Origin: Fidelibacterota bacterium
GTDB taxonomy: Bacteria > Fidelibacterota > UBA2242
Assembly: GCA_016782645.1 (NCBI GenBank)
Contig: JADHYC010000009.1
Span: 1-50,675 of the forward strand
Length of the DNA stretch: 50,675 bases
Direction of reading: 5' to 3'
In this document: piece by piece, positions 43,579 through 50,675 of the stretch
Numbering within the stretch: the first letter of the stretch is position 1
Layout of the letters: each line of letters starts with the position of its first letter
Translations under genes and position numbers: made by a program
The notes under the pieces: generated by a model
Seen by the model: only the letters and a program-made list of their open reading frames with translations
Databases searched by the model: none
Told to the model about the DNA's origin: nothing

Positions 43579-43661
43579 TTCTTTCTTTTCATGCATTGTG
43601 CACAACGTAAGTATGAACGCATTGTTTCGTTAATCATTCCAATTTGGTTGAATATACGCAT
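43575..43661 (-). CDS. possible 28-codon leader ORF ahead of DUF4062
   Basis: From ATG 43661 the frame reads MRIFNQIGMINETMRSYL then RCAQCMKRKK and ends in TGA overlapping the DUF4062 ATG (ATGA at 43578-43575), an arrangement suited to translational coupling. The corresponding part of repeat RA copy 1 reads MRI-stop-TQNGMINEILRLY-stop, so the same sequence exists in decayed form 2.7 kb away. It may be a leader peptide, the tail of an old gene carried in the repeat, or chance. Confidence 0.3.
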   Translation of the reverse strand: MRIFNQIGMINETMRSYLRCAQCMKRKK

Positions 43662-44098
43662 TGCGTTTATTTCCTATTTAGATAAAAATCCATTTGATTT
43701 TAAAAGATTTTCATATTGTTTTAATTGTTTACTTTTCACCATTTGAAATCACTGTATTTGTTAAAATATAACACAACTGATTGCAATATTCTACGTTTAC
43801 AAATGCAAGTGTTTTTAACTCTAAATGTAATACATCAGTTACGTGGATATATTAGATCAAACCTTAAACTACTAAAGTGGTTTTTTGGTTGTGGGATTAT
43901 AAGGACTTGGAGTAATGGAATAATGGAGTTGTGTATCAATGAGATTTATTTACGTTGGGGATATAGTTTTTCTTCCAGGAGAAACCCTACAGATCAATAT
44001 TCCAATTTTCCAACATTCCATTACATAATAATATAGTTCAAATTGTAACTGAGCATTACACTAATATTCCATAAAAATGAAAGTTTCCGATTATAAAA
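43606..44098. other. 490-base gene-free region with repeat RA copy 2
   Basis: Contains RA copy 2 and its extended flank, and near 43905-43930 and 43998-44030 runs of the TGGAATAATGGA / CCAATTTTCCAACATTCCAT kind, a simple-sequence pattern common near accessory genes. No gene recognised. Confidence 0.45.
43620..43822 (-). repeat. dispersed repeat RA, copy 2 (extended)
   Basis: Core 43741-43822 (plus strand TATTTGTTAAAATATAACAC, AACTGATTGCAATATTCTAC). Similarity to copy 1 extends further to 43620: TCATTCCA, ATATACGCATTGCG, AAAATCC, AAGATTTTCATATTG, TTTACTTTTCACCATT. It lies directly upstream of the DUF4062 gene and downstream of the methyltransferase gene. Confidence 0.72.
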
Positions 44099-44905
44099 TC
44101 ATTTCCTTCCCACATATATTCCGTAGCCCCAATATTTGAACATGATTTTGCGCTTTGGCATATTCCGTGTGTCTATTATCATCTCTTTTATTGCTTTCCT
44201 GTAAGCGTGACTTATGATGTACAGGTTCAGTAATCTGTACCATGCCTTAGAGATATCTGCGAAACGAATCTGCCTGACTTCATTAATGAATTGTTTTATC
44301 ATGGTGATTTTATAAGGTTTTACCATAATGTCTTTTAATCCAGCACCTTCCAACAATTCTTTCCAACCATCTGAAGTTTCCGGTTTAATACCACCAGCGG
44401 CTTTATACAAACATTCAACTAACTCTTCAGGAGGTTCTGTTTTTATCCAGGTTACTTCATTAAGTCCAACGTATCCCCCCGGTTTGGTCACTCGCACATA
44501 ATCACTTATTGCTTTTTGTTTATTATCTGGAAATGCAGTTACGGATTCGCTAATGACTGCGTTAAAAAGGTCTTTTTCGAAGGGAAGACTTTGCACATCT
44601 GCTATCAGAAATCCGACTCTATTTTTTACACCTTCTCTTTTTGATCTTTCTTTTGCCCTTTCGATCATTCTTTCAGAAATGTCTACGCCGATTACTCTGC
44701 AGTTATATCTTTTTGCAATGCTGCACATAGTTCTTCCAACGCTGCAACCGACATCCAGGATGTGTTTATTTTTGCCTATGTGGCATAGGTCAATGAGCTC
44801 TCTTGTAGCTTCAAAACCGCCCATATGTTTTGTGATGCCTATCTCGGCTTGCAAATCGAAATAGGGATTTTTTAGTTCCGAAATCTTTTTTAGTAATTTA
44901 TTCAC
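44099..44905 (-). CDS. class I SAM-dependent methyltransferase
   Basis: 268 residues. Rossmann methyltransferase (Methyltransf_11 type): motif I ILDVGCSVGRTMCSIAKRY, motif II VIGVDISERMIERAKERS, ADVQSLPFEKDLFNAVISES, and VTKPGGYVGLNEVTW. It transfers a methyl group from S-adenosylmethionine to an unknown small molecule or lipid; the C-terminal about 80 residues, rich in aromatic and basic residues (RFADISKAWYRLLNLYIISH), may set the substrate. A long spacer with a palindrome separates it from the YbjQ-like gene upstream, so cotranscription is uncertain. Bounded by RA copies 1 and 2 together with the next two genes. Confidence 0.87.
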   Translation of the reverse strand: MNKLLKKISELKNPYFDLQAEIGITKHMGGFEATRELIDLCHIGKNKHILDVGCSVGRTMCSIAKRYNCRVIGVDISERMIERAKERSKREGVKNRVGFLIADVQSLPFEKDLFNAVISESVTAFPDNKQKAISDYVRVTKPGGYVGLNEVTWIKTEPPEELVECLYKAAGGIKPETSDGWKELLEGAGLKDIMVKPYKITMIKQFINEVRQIRFADISKAWYRLLNLYIISHAYRKAIKEMIIDTRNMPKRKIMFKYWGYGIYVGRK

Positions 44906-44988
44906 GCTGTTTGATTATTCAATAAATCTATTTTTTACGGTTCAGGTCTTTTTTTTGATATCGTTTAATTTCTCCCAGATTGGCATAG

Positions 44989-45049
44989 TCCGCCAGCTCC
45001 GGAGGAGACCCTTTTCCAACAGGGATCCCTTTGGGGTGGGTCTGGCGGA
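44989..45049. repeat. palindromic repeat with TCCGCCAG arms
   Basis: TCCGCCAG (44989-44996) and CTGGCGGA (45042-45049) are exact complements, and AGACCC (45006-45011) pairs with GGGTCT (45037-45042) inside, giving a long stem with a GGATCC-containing loop. GC-rich in an AT-rich spacer between the YbjQ-like and methyltransferase genes. It resembles dispersed CCGCCAGCTGGCGG-type repeats of environmental genomes; it could also act as a terminator for the upstream gene. Confidence 0.6.
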
Positions 45050-45182
45050 TTTGGATGAATGAAATAAGCCGTCAATCTGGTATTGGCTGACGTTTCGGAC
45101 AGTATAAAATTATGATCCAGACATGTCAAAGACTAAGCATACTATGGGTAACACCAGAAACGGTGAAAAATGCAACCATCAT

Positions 45183-45743
45183 TCAGGCGACCGTGCTGCT
45201 TAGCTTGACGGCTGTGCCATAGGCTAAAAGTTCAGCGGCACTTCCGATGACGCTAGTGGTCATATAGCGTACGTTGATGATCGCGTCAGCCCCCAGTTTC
45301 TCAGCCTGTGTGATCATTCGATTAGTAGCTACCTTGCGAGCACGTCCCATCATCTCCGTGTACTCAGTCAGCTCACCGCCAAGAACCAGTCTTATCAGGG
45401 CAGAGAGGTCCTTTCCAAGCCAGATGGCATAAATAGTGTGTCCTTTGACCAAACCCAGAATATCGGTGATCTCACAGCCAGATACTTCTGCAGAATTCTG
45501 GAGCAAAATCCGGGTCCGGGACTCAGTGGGAAGAAGTTCCTCCCCTGGGGTCTTACCTTTCCGCTGTTCGATTGCCACCATCATCAGGACCAGCAGGATA
45601 CCACCCATAAGGCAGTAGACTGCTATCTTAAGCCACCATGGTAAAGTGGGATCGTGGTAGATGTACCAGGGCATCCCAACAAAGATCGCGACGAAGAGCC
45701 CGAGCACGAAGGCAAGCGAGCCGATCAGTCGAAGTGTTTTCAT
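45183..45743 (-). CDS. YbjQ/UPF0145-like protein with N-terminal membrane segment
   Basis: 186 residues. Two membrane helices at the start (SLAFVLGLFVAIFVGMPWYI and WLKIAVYCLMGGILLVLMMV), then a YbjQ-type pentamer domain from about residue 85: EITDILGLVKGHTIYAIW, GGELTEYTEMMGRARKVATN, AEKLGADAIINVRYMTT, AELLAYGTAV. YbjQ proteins are small oligomers described as heavy-metal-binding by prediction; their role is unknown. The gene is visibly richer in G+C and uses codons unlike its AT-rich neighbours, which suggests recent transfer. 42 bases downstream of a small membrane protein gene. Confidence 0.85.
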   Translation of the reverse strand: MKTLRLIGSLAFVLGLFVAIFVGMPWYIYHDPTLPWWLKIAVYCLMGGILLVLMMVAIEQRKGKTPGEELLPTESRTRILLQNSAEVSGCEITDILGLVKGHTIYAIWLGKDLSALIRLVLGGELTEYTEMMGRARKVATNRMITQAEKLGADAIINVRYMTTSVIGSAAELLAYGTAVKLSSTVA

Positions 45744-45785
45744 AATTCCTCCTTTGCTTTGATAAATCGGATATAATATTCTCTT

Positions 45786-46250
45786 TTATTGTTCATTCTT
45801 TAAATAGTGTTTCTTTACCATTGGAAGCAATGCTACTGCAATGATTACCAAGCCGAGCAACACATATATTATATGAATGATATGCACGCCTTTTACTATG
45901 AAGATTTGAACGTTTATCCAAATAATCAGCGCAAAGCCAACATACAAAGTATATGTCCATGCCCAATACATATCGCTATATATGTTCAGCAAATTTGCCC
46001 ACACCAATTGTGGTTTCTTTATCAATGGATAGAGTAACAGTGCCGGAAAAACGCCCAATACTGTAAACAGAATCATACCAGGAATAAGAAAATTGTTGAA
46101 TGGTGAGCCTTTCAACATTGTTACAGGCATTTGCATAATTCCACCGTTTGGCTCAATTATCAACGCTGCACCACCTGCCAATGCACCCAACGACAAGAAG
46201 GCAAGCAAGAACAGTAGAATATAAAGTGCTAAAGTTTTTTTTGTTTTCAT
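45786..46250 (-). CDS. small four-helix membrane protein
   Basis: 154 residues, four predicted membrane helices: TLALYILLFLLAFLSLGALA, NFLIPGMILFTVLGVFPALL, TYTLYVGFALIIWINVQIFI and IIYVLLGLVIIAVALLPMVK. Between the first two lies IIEPNGGIMQMPVTMLKGSP, a conserved-looking loop seen in a widespread family of unnamed membrane proteins. No function can be given. It begins just below repeat RA copy 1, and the YbjQ-like gene follows after 42 bases. Confidence 0.75.
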   Translation of the reverse strand: MKTKKTLALYILLFLLAFLSLGALAGGAALIIEPNGGIMQMPVTMLKGSPFNNFLIPGMILFTVLGVFPALLLYPLIKKPQLVWANLLNIYSDMYWAWTYTLYVGFALIIWINVQIFIVKGVHIIHIIYVLLGLVIIAVALLPMVKKHYLKNEQ

Positions 46251-46773
46251 TTAGTTTCGATTTCTAAAATTACGCATAACATCAGTATAAACGTAGTATT
46301 TCATTTATCATTCCATTTTGTGTTTATATACGCATTGCGATTATTCTTTACTCTATGTGAAAATCCCTTTAATATTAAAAGTTTTTCATATTGTCTCAAT
46401 TCTTCACTTATTACCATTAGAAACCACAATGTTTTTTAAAGTATAACACATCTGATTGTAATATTCTATTTTTACAAACGCAAGTTGTTTTTTATCCACA
46501 TACTTTTACTTCGGATAATATAAAGAGGGTTTGCTGGCAATCAAAATTCTTTGTGCCCTTTCGACTTCGCTCAGGACATTCTTTTTGTTTTTACCTGCCC
46601 CGTCTGCCCTGTGGAATGCGAAGCTATTCTATCAGTGTAGGGAAATTTACCCCGTGAAATAAGTAAATAAGAAGATAACAAAAAGATGAATAAATGAGCT
46701 ATTACACAGGGTAAAATGCGAAGCAATATTTAATCCCGATAGTAAAACGTATCGGGAACCGCATCGGGGTACC
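46251..46773. other. 520-base gene-free region with repeat RA copy 1
   Basis: Contains RA copy 1 and, from 46610 to 46770, a set of related short words (GGAATGCGAAGCTATT and AAAATGCGAAGCAATATT; TACCCCGTGAAATA and TTACACAGGGTAAAA; ATCGGGAACC and ATCGGGGTACC) that look like a degenerate inverted repeat. No gene recognised. Confidence 0.45.
46290..46492 (-). repeat. dispersed repeat RA, copy 1 (extended)
   Basis: Core 46418-46492 (plus strand AAAGTATAACACATCTGATT, GTAATATTCTATTTTTACAA, ACGCAAGTTGTTTTT). The flank down to 46290 parallels copy 2: TCATTCCATTTTG, TATATACGCATTGCG, AAAATCCCTTTAATATTAAA, TTTTTCATATTGTCTCAATT. It lies directly upstream of the small membrane protein gene. Confidence 0.72.
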
Positions 46774-48237
46774 TTAGTGGTTACTAATTCTTGTTAAAAA
46801 CCCCCCGTTTTTCAATGGTCCAAAGTACTGCCTGTATAATTTGCGCCATAGAGGATACGCTACTATCTTTAGCAATATTAAATCTTTTAGAGAGATGCAC
46901 TGAATTTGCTTTTCCCCCGATCTATATCGCTTAATTCTATTAAAATAATTACGCAATAGAATTTTTATATGCCGCCTGAAAGAATAAGCCTTATAATATA
47001 AGCCGACAAAACTCTTATAAAATTTCTTTGCCTTCATTTTTGTGGGGAAAACCCAATGCATGAAATCAAAATAATCATAACTCATATTGATTCGTGACTT
47101 CTTCTCTTCGTACAATTGAGTTCCGGGAAGAGGCGTTAAGATAGTAAACATCGGTCTGATAATATTGAATTGCTTGACATAATCAAGTATTTCATGGAAG
47201 TCTTTTTCTTCATAATCCGGGTCAATTAAAAAATATGACCTGAACTTTAGATTTATATCACGAAGAATGCGAACTGCTTTTTGGTTAATTTCAATATAAT
47301 TAGCCTTGTTTAATTTTTTTAGAATATTGTTATCGGTTGATTCAAATCCTATGGCGAGATTATCCAGTCCAATTTCTTTCCAGCGGTGAAAAAGATCCGG
47401 ATATTTTACAATAGTATCAGAACGACAATACCCTGAGTATTTCTTCTTAATTCTACTTTTCTTGATCAAACCATATAAATCTTCAGCACGATTAATATCG
47501 AAAAAAGTGTTGTCGTCTGCAAAAAATACACGTCCTATATCTGAGGGCAAACTGATTATCTCTTTAAAAACATCCTCAGCACTTCGAACAAGGTAATTAC
47601 CACCCGCAGCTTTCCAGCAAGCGCAAAAGGAACATCTATAAGGACAACCGCGAGCAGTGTTGACCAGCGCAGTTCTGCGACCTAACTCGTCTCTATATCT
47701 CTTTCTGTATTTCTGGGGCAGGCTTCGATCTGGAAACGGTATGTCATCCGGATCAAGGTCATAAAAATTACTGTTTTGACTAATATGAATCCCATTTCGA
47801 AGAATTACAACTCCGGGAATTGAATCAAGAGGACCGTTAGTTGCAATTGATTTGACGTATTGAGGAAAACTCTTCTCTGCCCATCCTAAGAAAATAGCAT
47901 CAACGTATTCAGTATAGAAATCCTGAGGAGTTAACGAGGGATGGTGCCCACCTACAATATTTATCCCATCTGGATTATTCAACCGAATAAATTTTAAAAC
48001 TTCCAATGCCTGATTGACATGTATTGTATTATTGACCGTTATACCCACAACATCCGGAGTAAATGAGGAGAGGAATGGAGTCAACATCGAGAAAGATTCG
48101 AATCGTAGATCAATAATTTTTACTTCATGATCGGAAACAATGGAGGCTAATATCTCCAGCGCCAATGGCTCAAAATTAGATGGTGCTAATACTTTTGGGC
48201 TACGAGGCGGATAAACTAACAATATCTTCATAATCAT
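46774..48237 (-). CDS. B12-binding radical SAM protein
   Basis: 487 residues. N-terminal cobalamin-binding domain (KILLVYPPRSPKVLAPSNFE, DVVGITVNNTIHVNQALEVL, NIVGGHHPSLTPQDF), then the radical SAM core with the [4Fe-4S] motif CPYRCSFC near residue 200 and ARGCP before it, and blocks FFADDNTFFD, LAIGFESTDNNILKKLNKAN. The C-terminal about 100 residues are basic and amphipathic (KAYSFRRHIKILLRNYFNRI). Relatives methylate unactivated carbons or modify hopanoids, lipids and natural products; the substrate here is unknown. ATG 48237 or ATG 48231 could start it. Single gene, with gene-free spacers on both sides. Confidence 0.88.
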   Translation of the reverse strand: MIMKILLVYPPRSPKVLAPSNFEPLALEILASIVSDHEVKIIDLRFESFSMLTPFLSSFTPDVVGITVNNTIHVNQALEVLKFIRLNNPDGINIVGGHHPSLTPQDFYTEYVDAIFLGWAEKSFPQYVKSIATNGPLDSIPGVVILRNGIHISQNSNFYDLDPDDIPFPDRSLPQKYRKRYRDELGRRTALVNTARGCPYRCSFCACWKAAGGNYLVRSAEDVFKEIISLPSDIGRVFFADDNTFFDINRAEDLYGLIKKSRIKKKYSGYCRSDTIVKYPDLFHRWKEIGLDNLAIGFESTDNNILKKLNKANYIEINQKAVRILRDINLKFRSYFLIDPDYEEKDFHEILDYVKQFNIIRPMFTILTPLPGTQLYEEKKSRINMSYDYFDFMHWVFPTKMKAKKFYKSFVGLYYKAYSFRRHIKILLRNYFNRIKRYRSGEKQIQCISLKDLILLKIVAYPLWRKLYRQYFGPLKNGGFLTRISNH

Positions 48238-48417
48238 TTACACATTTCTGCATAAGGTACATAAATGGTTACTAAAAATGTAAGTATTTGCTTGATGTTT
48301 CCGAAGCAGAGCTTCCCCATCGGGACCTCTTCGAGGCGGGGTACGCGGTGTACGCTGTTCCGCATTCAAAAAATACAAAACCGTCCTAGGGTTTAGAACC
48401 TCCGGAAGAGAAAAGGA

Positions 48418-48540
48418 TTATAATCTCATATAGAAAATTTTCTGCACTGCATGGTAATCACCAGCCTCAAGACAAATAAAATACATCCCACCGCTAAGGT
48501 TAAAAGGACGTCATGAGCAGTTGTTACGTAATTCCTTTTC
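48418..48540 (-). pseudogene. stump of a type IX-sorted protein (C-terminal sorting domain end)
   Basis: On the minus strand from 48510 the frame reads RPFNLSGGMYFICLEAGDYH then AVQKIFYMRL and stops at 48418. This is the usual end of a type A sorting domain (LxSGxYFxRLxAGxxxxVxKxxxxR). No upstream part of such a protein is present, since the lipoprotein gene ends at 48549. A relic of a deleted secreted protein, in line with the intact sorting domain of the protease at 7.7-10.6 kb. Confidence 0.65.
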
Positions 48541-48548
48541 CAATAGAA

Positions 48549-49415
48549 TTACAGCCCAACTTCATCTCCCGGAACGCTCATATCAACCGGCGTAGTTATA
48601 TCAAAATCAAACAGTTTTTCAGGATGTGTCAGGCGTACAATTTTCACATACTTTACTTTTTTCAAATTTACTACCTGATCACTCATACCATTTGTGCCTC
48701 TTTGACTCGACCAATATACAATATATTTCTCTTCATCCTTATCAATATACCAGCCCAGGAAAATTACAGAATGACCCAAACCTGATTTCCAGGAAACATT
48801 CACAAAATCGCCAGGACGCGCATTTTTCGGTTTTACTACCTTACCCATTTTAGAATATTGAACAAGAGCAAAATGACTCCCAAAGCCGTCAGCATTCCAG
48901 TGTCCCCAATATTTGATGCCATCTTCACGACGACTACCATCGAGTTCCTGCATACGCATCGCTTCATAACGAACAGAATCGAGTGTATCAACACCATCCG
49001 GAAATATCATATTTAACGCTTCAACAAAAGCCGTAAAACTCACACCACTACAGTAGCTGGTTTTTCGCGGAGGATCAATAAGCGGTCTATCGAATAATTT
49101 TAACTCGTAGCCTATTGGTGATTCTGTTGGTCTTTCATCCTTCCCGATAAAATATCCACCACCATCCATGGCTGTCGACTGCACCTTGTCAATTCCTTTC
49201 AGTACATAATAATTGTAGCCTTTTACATATTTCCCAAATATTCTTGCATGTTTCGTATGTTGCGCCTTATTTGAAATACAGGACTTTTTTAGAAGAAACC
49301 ACTTACCATTATCTTCCGTATGTGCGAGAGACAACCTTTCATTTTCTGATATCACACAGGCTGTCAGTACCAAAAAAATGCTAATAAACGTAAAAATCTT
49401 AAAAAATACTTTCAT
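48549..49415 (-). CDS. papain/NlpC-fold lipoprotein, putative amidase
   Basis: 288 residues with a perfect lipobox LTAC (Cys20). The second half has the order of a papain-like or NlpC/CHAP-like hydrolase: Cys122 in TSYCSGVSFTAFVEA, a long middle, RPGDFVNVSWKSGLGHSVIF with His215, and a polar YWSSQ that may supply the third residue. This order (YCSG ... PGDF ... GHS) is typical of peptidoglycan or peptide amidases. It should be tethered in the periplasm or on the outer membrane. No close named family; the assignment rests on the motif order. Single gene with the PAP2 gene 107 bases upstream. Confidence 0.72.
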   Translation of the reverse strand: MKVFFKIFTFISIFLVLTACVISENERLSLAHTEDNGKWFLLKKSCISNKAQHTKHARIFGKYVKGYNYYVLKGIDKVQSTAMDGGGYFIGKDERPTESPIGYELKLFDRPLIDPPRKTSYCSGVSFTAFVEALNMIFPDGVDTLDSVRYEAMRMQELDGSRREDGIKYWGHWNADGFGSHFALVQYSKMGKVVKPKNARPGDFVNVSWKSGLGHSVIFLGWYIDKDEEKYIVYWSSQRGTNGMSDQVVNLKKVKYVKIVRLTHPEKLFDFDITTPVDMSVPGDEVGL

Positions 49416-49522
49416 CTCTCCTCATATGGTTATACAGTAAATTACACTTTTCATAGGTGAAGATTCTTCAATCGAAATACTCTTCAAGCATGACATTTTC
49501 TTAAATAATAAATTCTTATTAA

Positions 49523-50317
49523 CTAAAACACTGCTGAGATGGACAGGCTCCCCACTCCATTATAGAATGAGACATCTACTCTCTGAACCAGATGTCGTTT
49601 CTTATCCAGCCACTTATTCTGAAAAGCATACACAAGAGAAGACATGGTCGTACCTACTATTCCACCAACGACTATATCAGAAACAAAGTGCATATTGTCT
49701 TCAACTCTCGAATAAGCAACATACGAAGCAAGAGAAGCCATACCGGTTGTAAATAATATTTTACCCGTCAGATTGAGCGGATCGTTGATATCACCAATAT
49801 GTTCAAAAACATACAAAGAACTATAAGTGGCTATTGAAAAAGTTATAGCAGAATGTCCAGAGAAGAATGATTTTTTAGAATCAACCTCATCTTCAGCAGG
49901 AAAATTATCATAGCTCGGACGTTTCCTGCCAACTATATTTTTAGTAAGGGCTGTTACGAAATAAGTAAAAGAGACTGCTTCAATAATTCCCTTTGTGTTT
50001 ATATAAGAGGTGCGATTCGTCCTACCTGAATTATTTGGCAAAAGTGCAATGCCGGTACTGAACAACCCCACACCTGCATATAACCAGGAACTTGGAACTG
50101 TACTCTCATGGTATGGACTATCTGTCGTACCGCCTATAAGCGGTTTAGAAGTCCAGGCCGGTGTATGGTCCATGATATAACCGCCGGTAAATGCCGATGT
50201 AATAATAGACCATTCAACGACTTCTCCAAATTTTGAGTATCCTTCATCCCTGCCATAAGCCGTACAGGCAGCATACATAATCGTAACTACTAAGACAACA
50301 TTAAAAGTCTTCTTCAT
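49523..50317 (-). CDS. PAP2-family phosphatase
   Basis: 264 residues with a signal or first helix (KTFNVVLVVTIMYAACTAYG). The three PAP2 motifs are complete: KNIVGRKRPS, FFSGHSA, and SRVEDNMHFVSDIVVGG with the catalytic His. Such enzymes remove phosphate from lipid phosphates (undecaprenyl pyrophosphate, phosphatidate or phosphatidylglycerol phosphate) at the outer face of the membrane. Start ATG 50317 is chosen since GGAGGG lies five bases before it; the frame is open to 50329. Possibly cotranscribed with the lipoprotein gene downstream. Confidence 0.88.
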   Translation of the reverse strand: MKKTFNVVLVVTIMYAACTAYGRDEGYSKFGEVVEWSIITSAFTGGYIMDHTPAWTSKPLIGGTTDSPYHESTVPSSWLYAGVGLFSTGIALLPNNSGRTNRTSYINTKGIIEAVSFTYFVTALTKNIVGRKRPSYDNFPAEDEVDSKKSFFSGHSAITFSIATYSSLYVFEHIGDINDPLNLTGKILFTTGMASLASYVAYSRVEDNMHFVSDIVVGGIVGTTMSSLVYAFQNKWLDKKRHLVQRVDVSFYNGVGSLSISAVF

Positions 50318-50329
50318 TCTTCCCTCCAA

Positions 50330-50675
50330 ATATAAAAATCAGGTTTCATACATCCTCTTTAATTCTATAATCCACGCTATTTCTCAATTCTTCTTGTCAT
50401 TTAAGTTCCCAACTCACTCAATATTTAAACTAATTGAGAGTAATATTAAACATCAACAAAATCAAGGTGTTTTTTATACTGAAGTCCCCCCAAAATTGAA
50501 AATCCCTTATAACGCAATATTTTGTATTTTAAGATGATAAAACTCATTGACAAGTGGAATAGTAATTTATGAACGTTGAGATGGAAAAGGCCTTATTTCA
50601 TGAAAATTTCAATCGACCTCCCCTCTTTCCCGCTGGGATAAATATTTTTAAACAAATAAATAAAACCTGTCTTAC
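50330..50675. other. end of window, gene-free
   Basis: About 345 AT-rich bases upstream of the PAP2 gene. No open frame recognised; the promoter of the PAP2 gene should be here. Confidence 0.4.

Overview
The window reads as a chromosomal piece of a moderately AT-rich, diderm bacterium of the FCB superphylum (Bacteroidota, Ignavibacteria, Calditrichota, KSB1 or Marinimicrobia-like); the exact phylum cannot be fixed from sequence alone. Pointers are a secreted protease ending in a NYPNPFN-type C-terminal sorting domain (type IX secretion), a DUF3467 protein, a very large OstA/LptD outer-membrane protein, and CarA/CarB of the animal CPS1/CAD-like type known from several FCB lineages. No rRNA, tRNA or CRISPR array was recognised.

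Layout. 1-4.1 kb: carA (cut by the window edge) and carB. 4.2-4.9 kb: exported metallo-beta-lactamase-fold protein. 4.9-6.2 kb: a scrap yard holding the heads of three unrelated genes (LD-carboxypeptidase, AbiV-like, frameshifted AraC). 6.2-13.0 kb: a MOCOS/NifS-like PLP enzyme, a papain-fold sorted protease, and an S9 (DPP4-like) protein that has lost its whole catalytic triad. 13.1-16.9 kb (minus strand): DUF3467, a zinc-ribbon protein, a GT9-like half protein and a POT/MFS transporter with a large non-membrane insert. 17.05-17.33 kb: a complex nested palindromic element. 17.4-20.6 kb: an SLC12-type transporter and a lone HNH endonuclease. 20.6-22.6 kb: a beta-lactamase-fold lipoprotein and a VanX-like D,D-dipeptidase. 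23.2-29.4 kb: zinc-ribbon protein, phosphofructokinase, LptD, TPR lipoprotein. 29.6-30.5 kb: DUF1848.

30.8-34.3 kb is an iron-uptake operon: a DtxR regulator fused to two FeoA domains, FeoB, and a small Cys-rich FeoB partner. Its promoter carries two overlapping palindromes between and over the -35 and -10 boxes, which predicts self-repression by metal. 34.3-35.1 kb holds an ST7-like TPR pseudogene and a DUF3795 protein. 35.6-38.4 kb is a YtrA-type operon (ABC ATPase, permease, GntR repressor, DUF2807 exported protein) with a 32-bp inverted repeat just downstream of the -10 box.

38.4-46.5 kb is the accessory part. Tight minus-strand gene blocks alternate with dispersed direct repeats: family RA (three copies, near 40.9, 43.75 and 46.45 kb) and family RB (two copies, near 38.45 and 41.1 kb; RB proves to be duplicated, decayed heads of a small lipoprotein gene). 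The blocks are a three-gene overlapping operon with a TIGR04255 protein, a DUF4062 + AlbA_2/Schlafen-like ATPase pair, and a methyltransferase / YbjQ-like / membrane protein group. The first two are the best candidates here for undescribed conflict or defence systems. 46.8-50.3 kb: B12-binding radical SAM protein, the stump of a sorted protein, a papain/NlpC-like lipoprotein and a PAP2 phosphatase.
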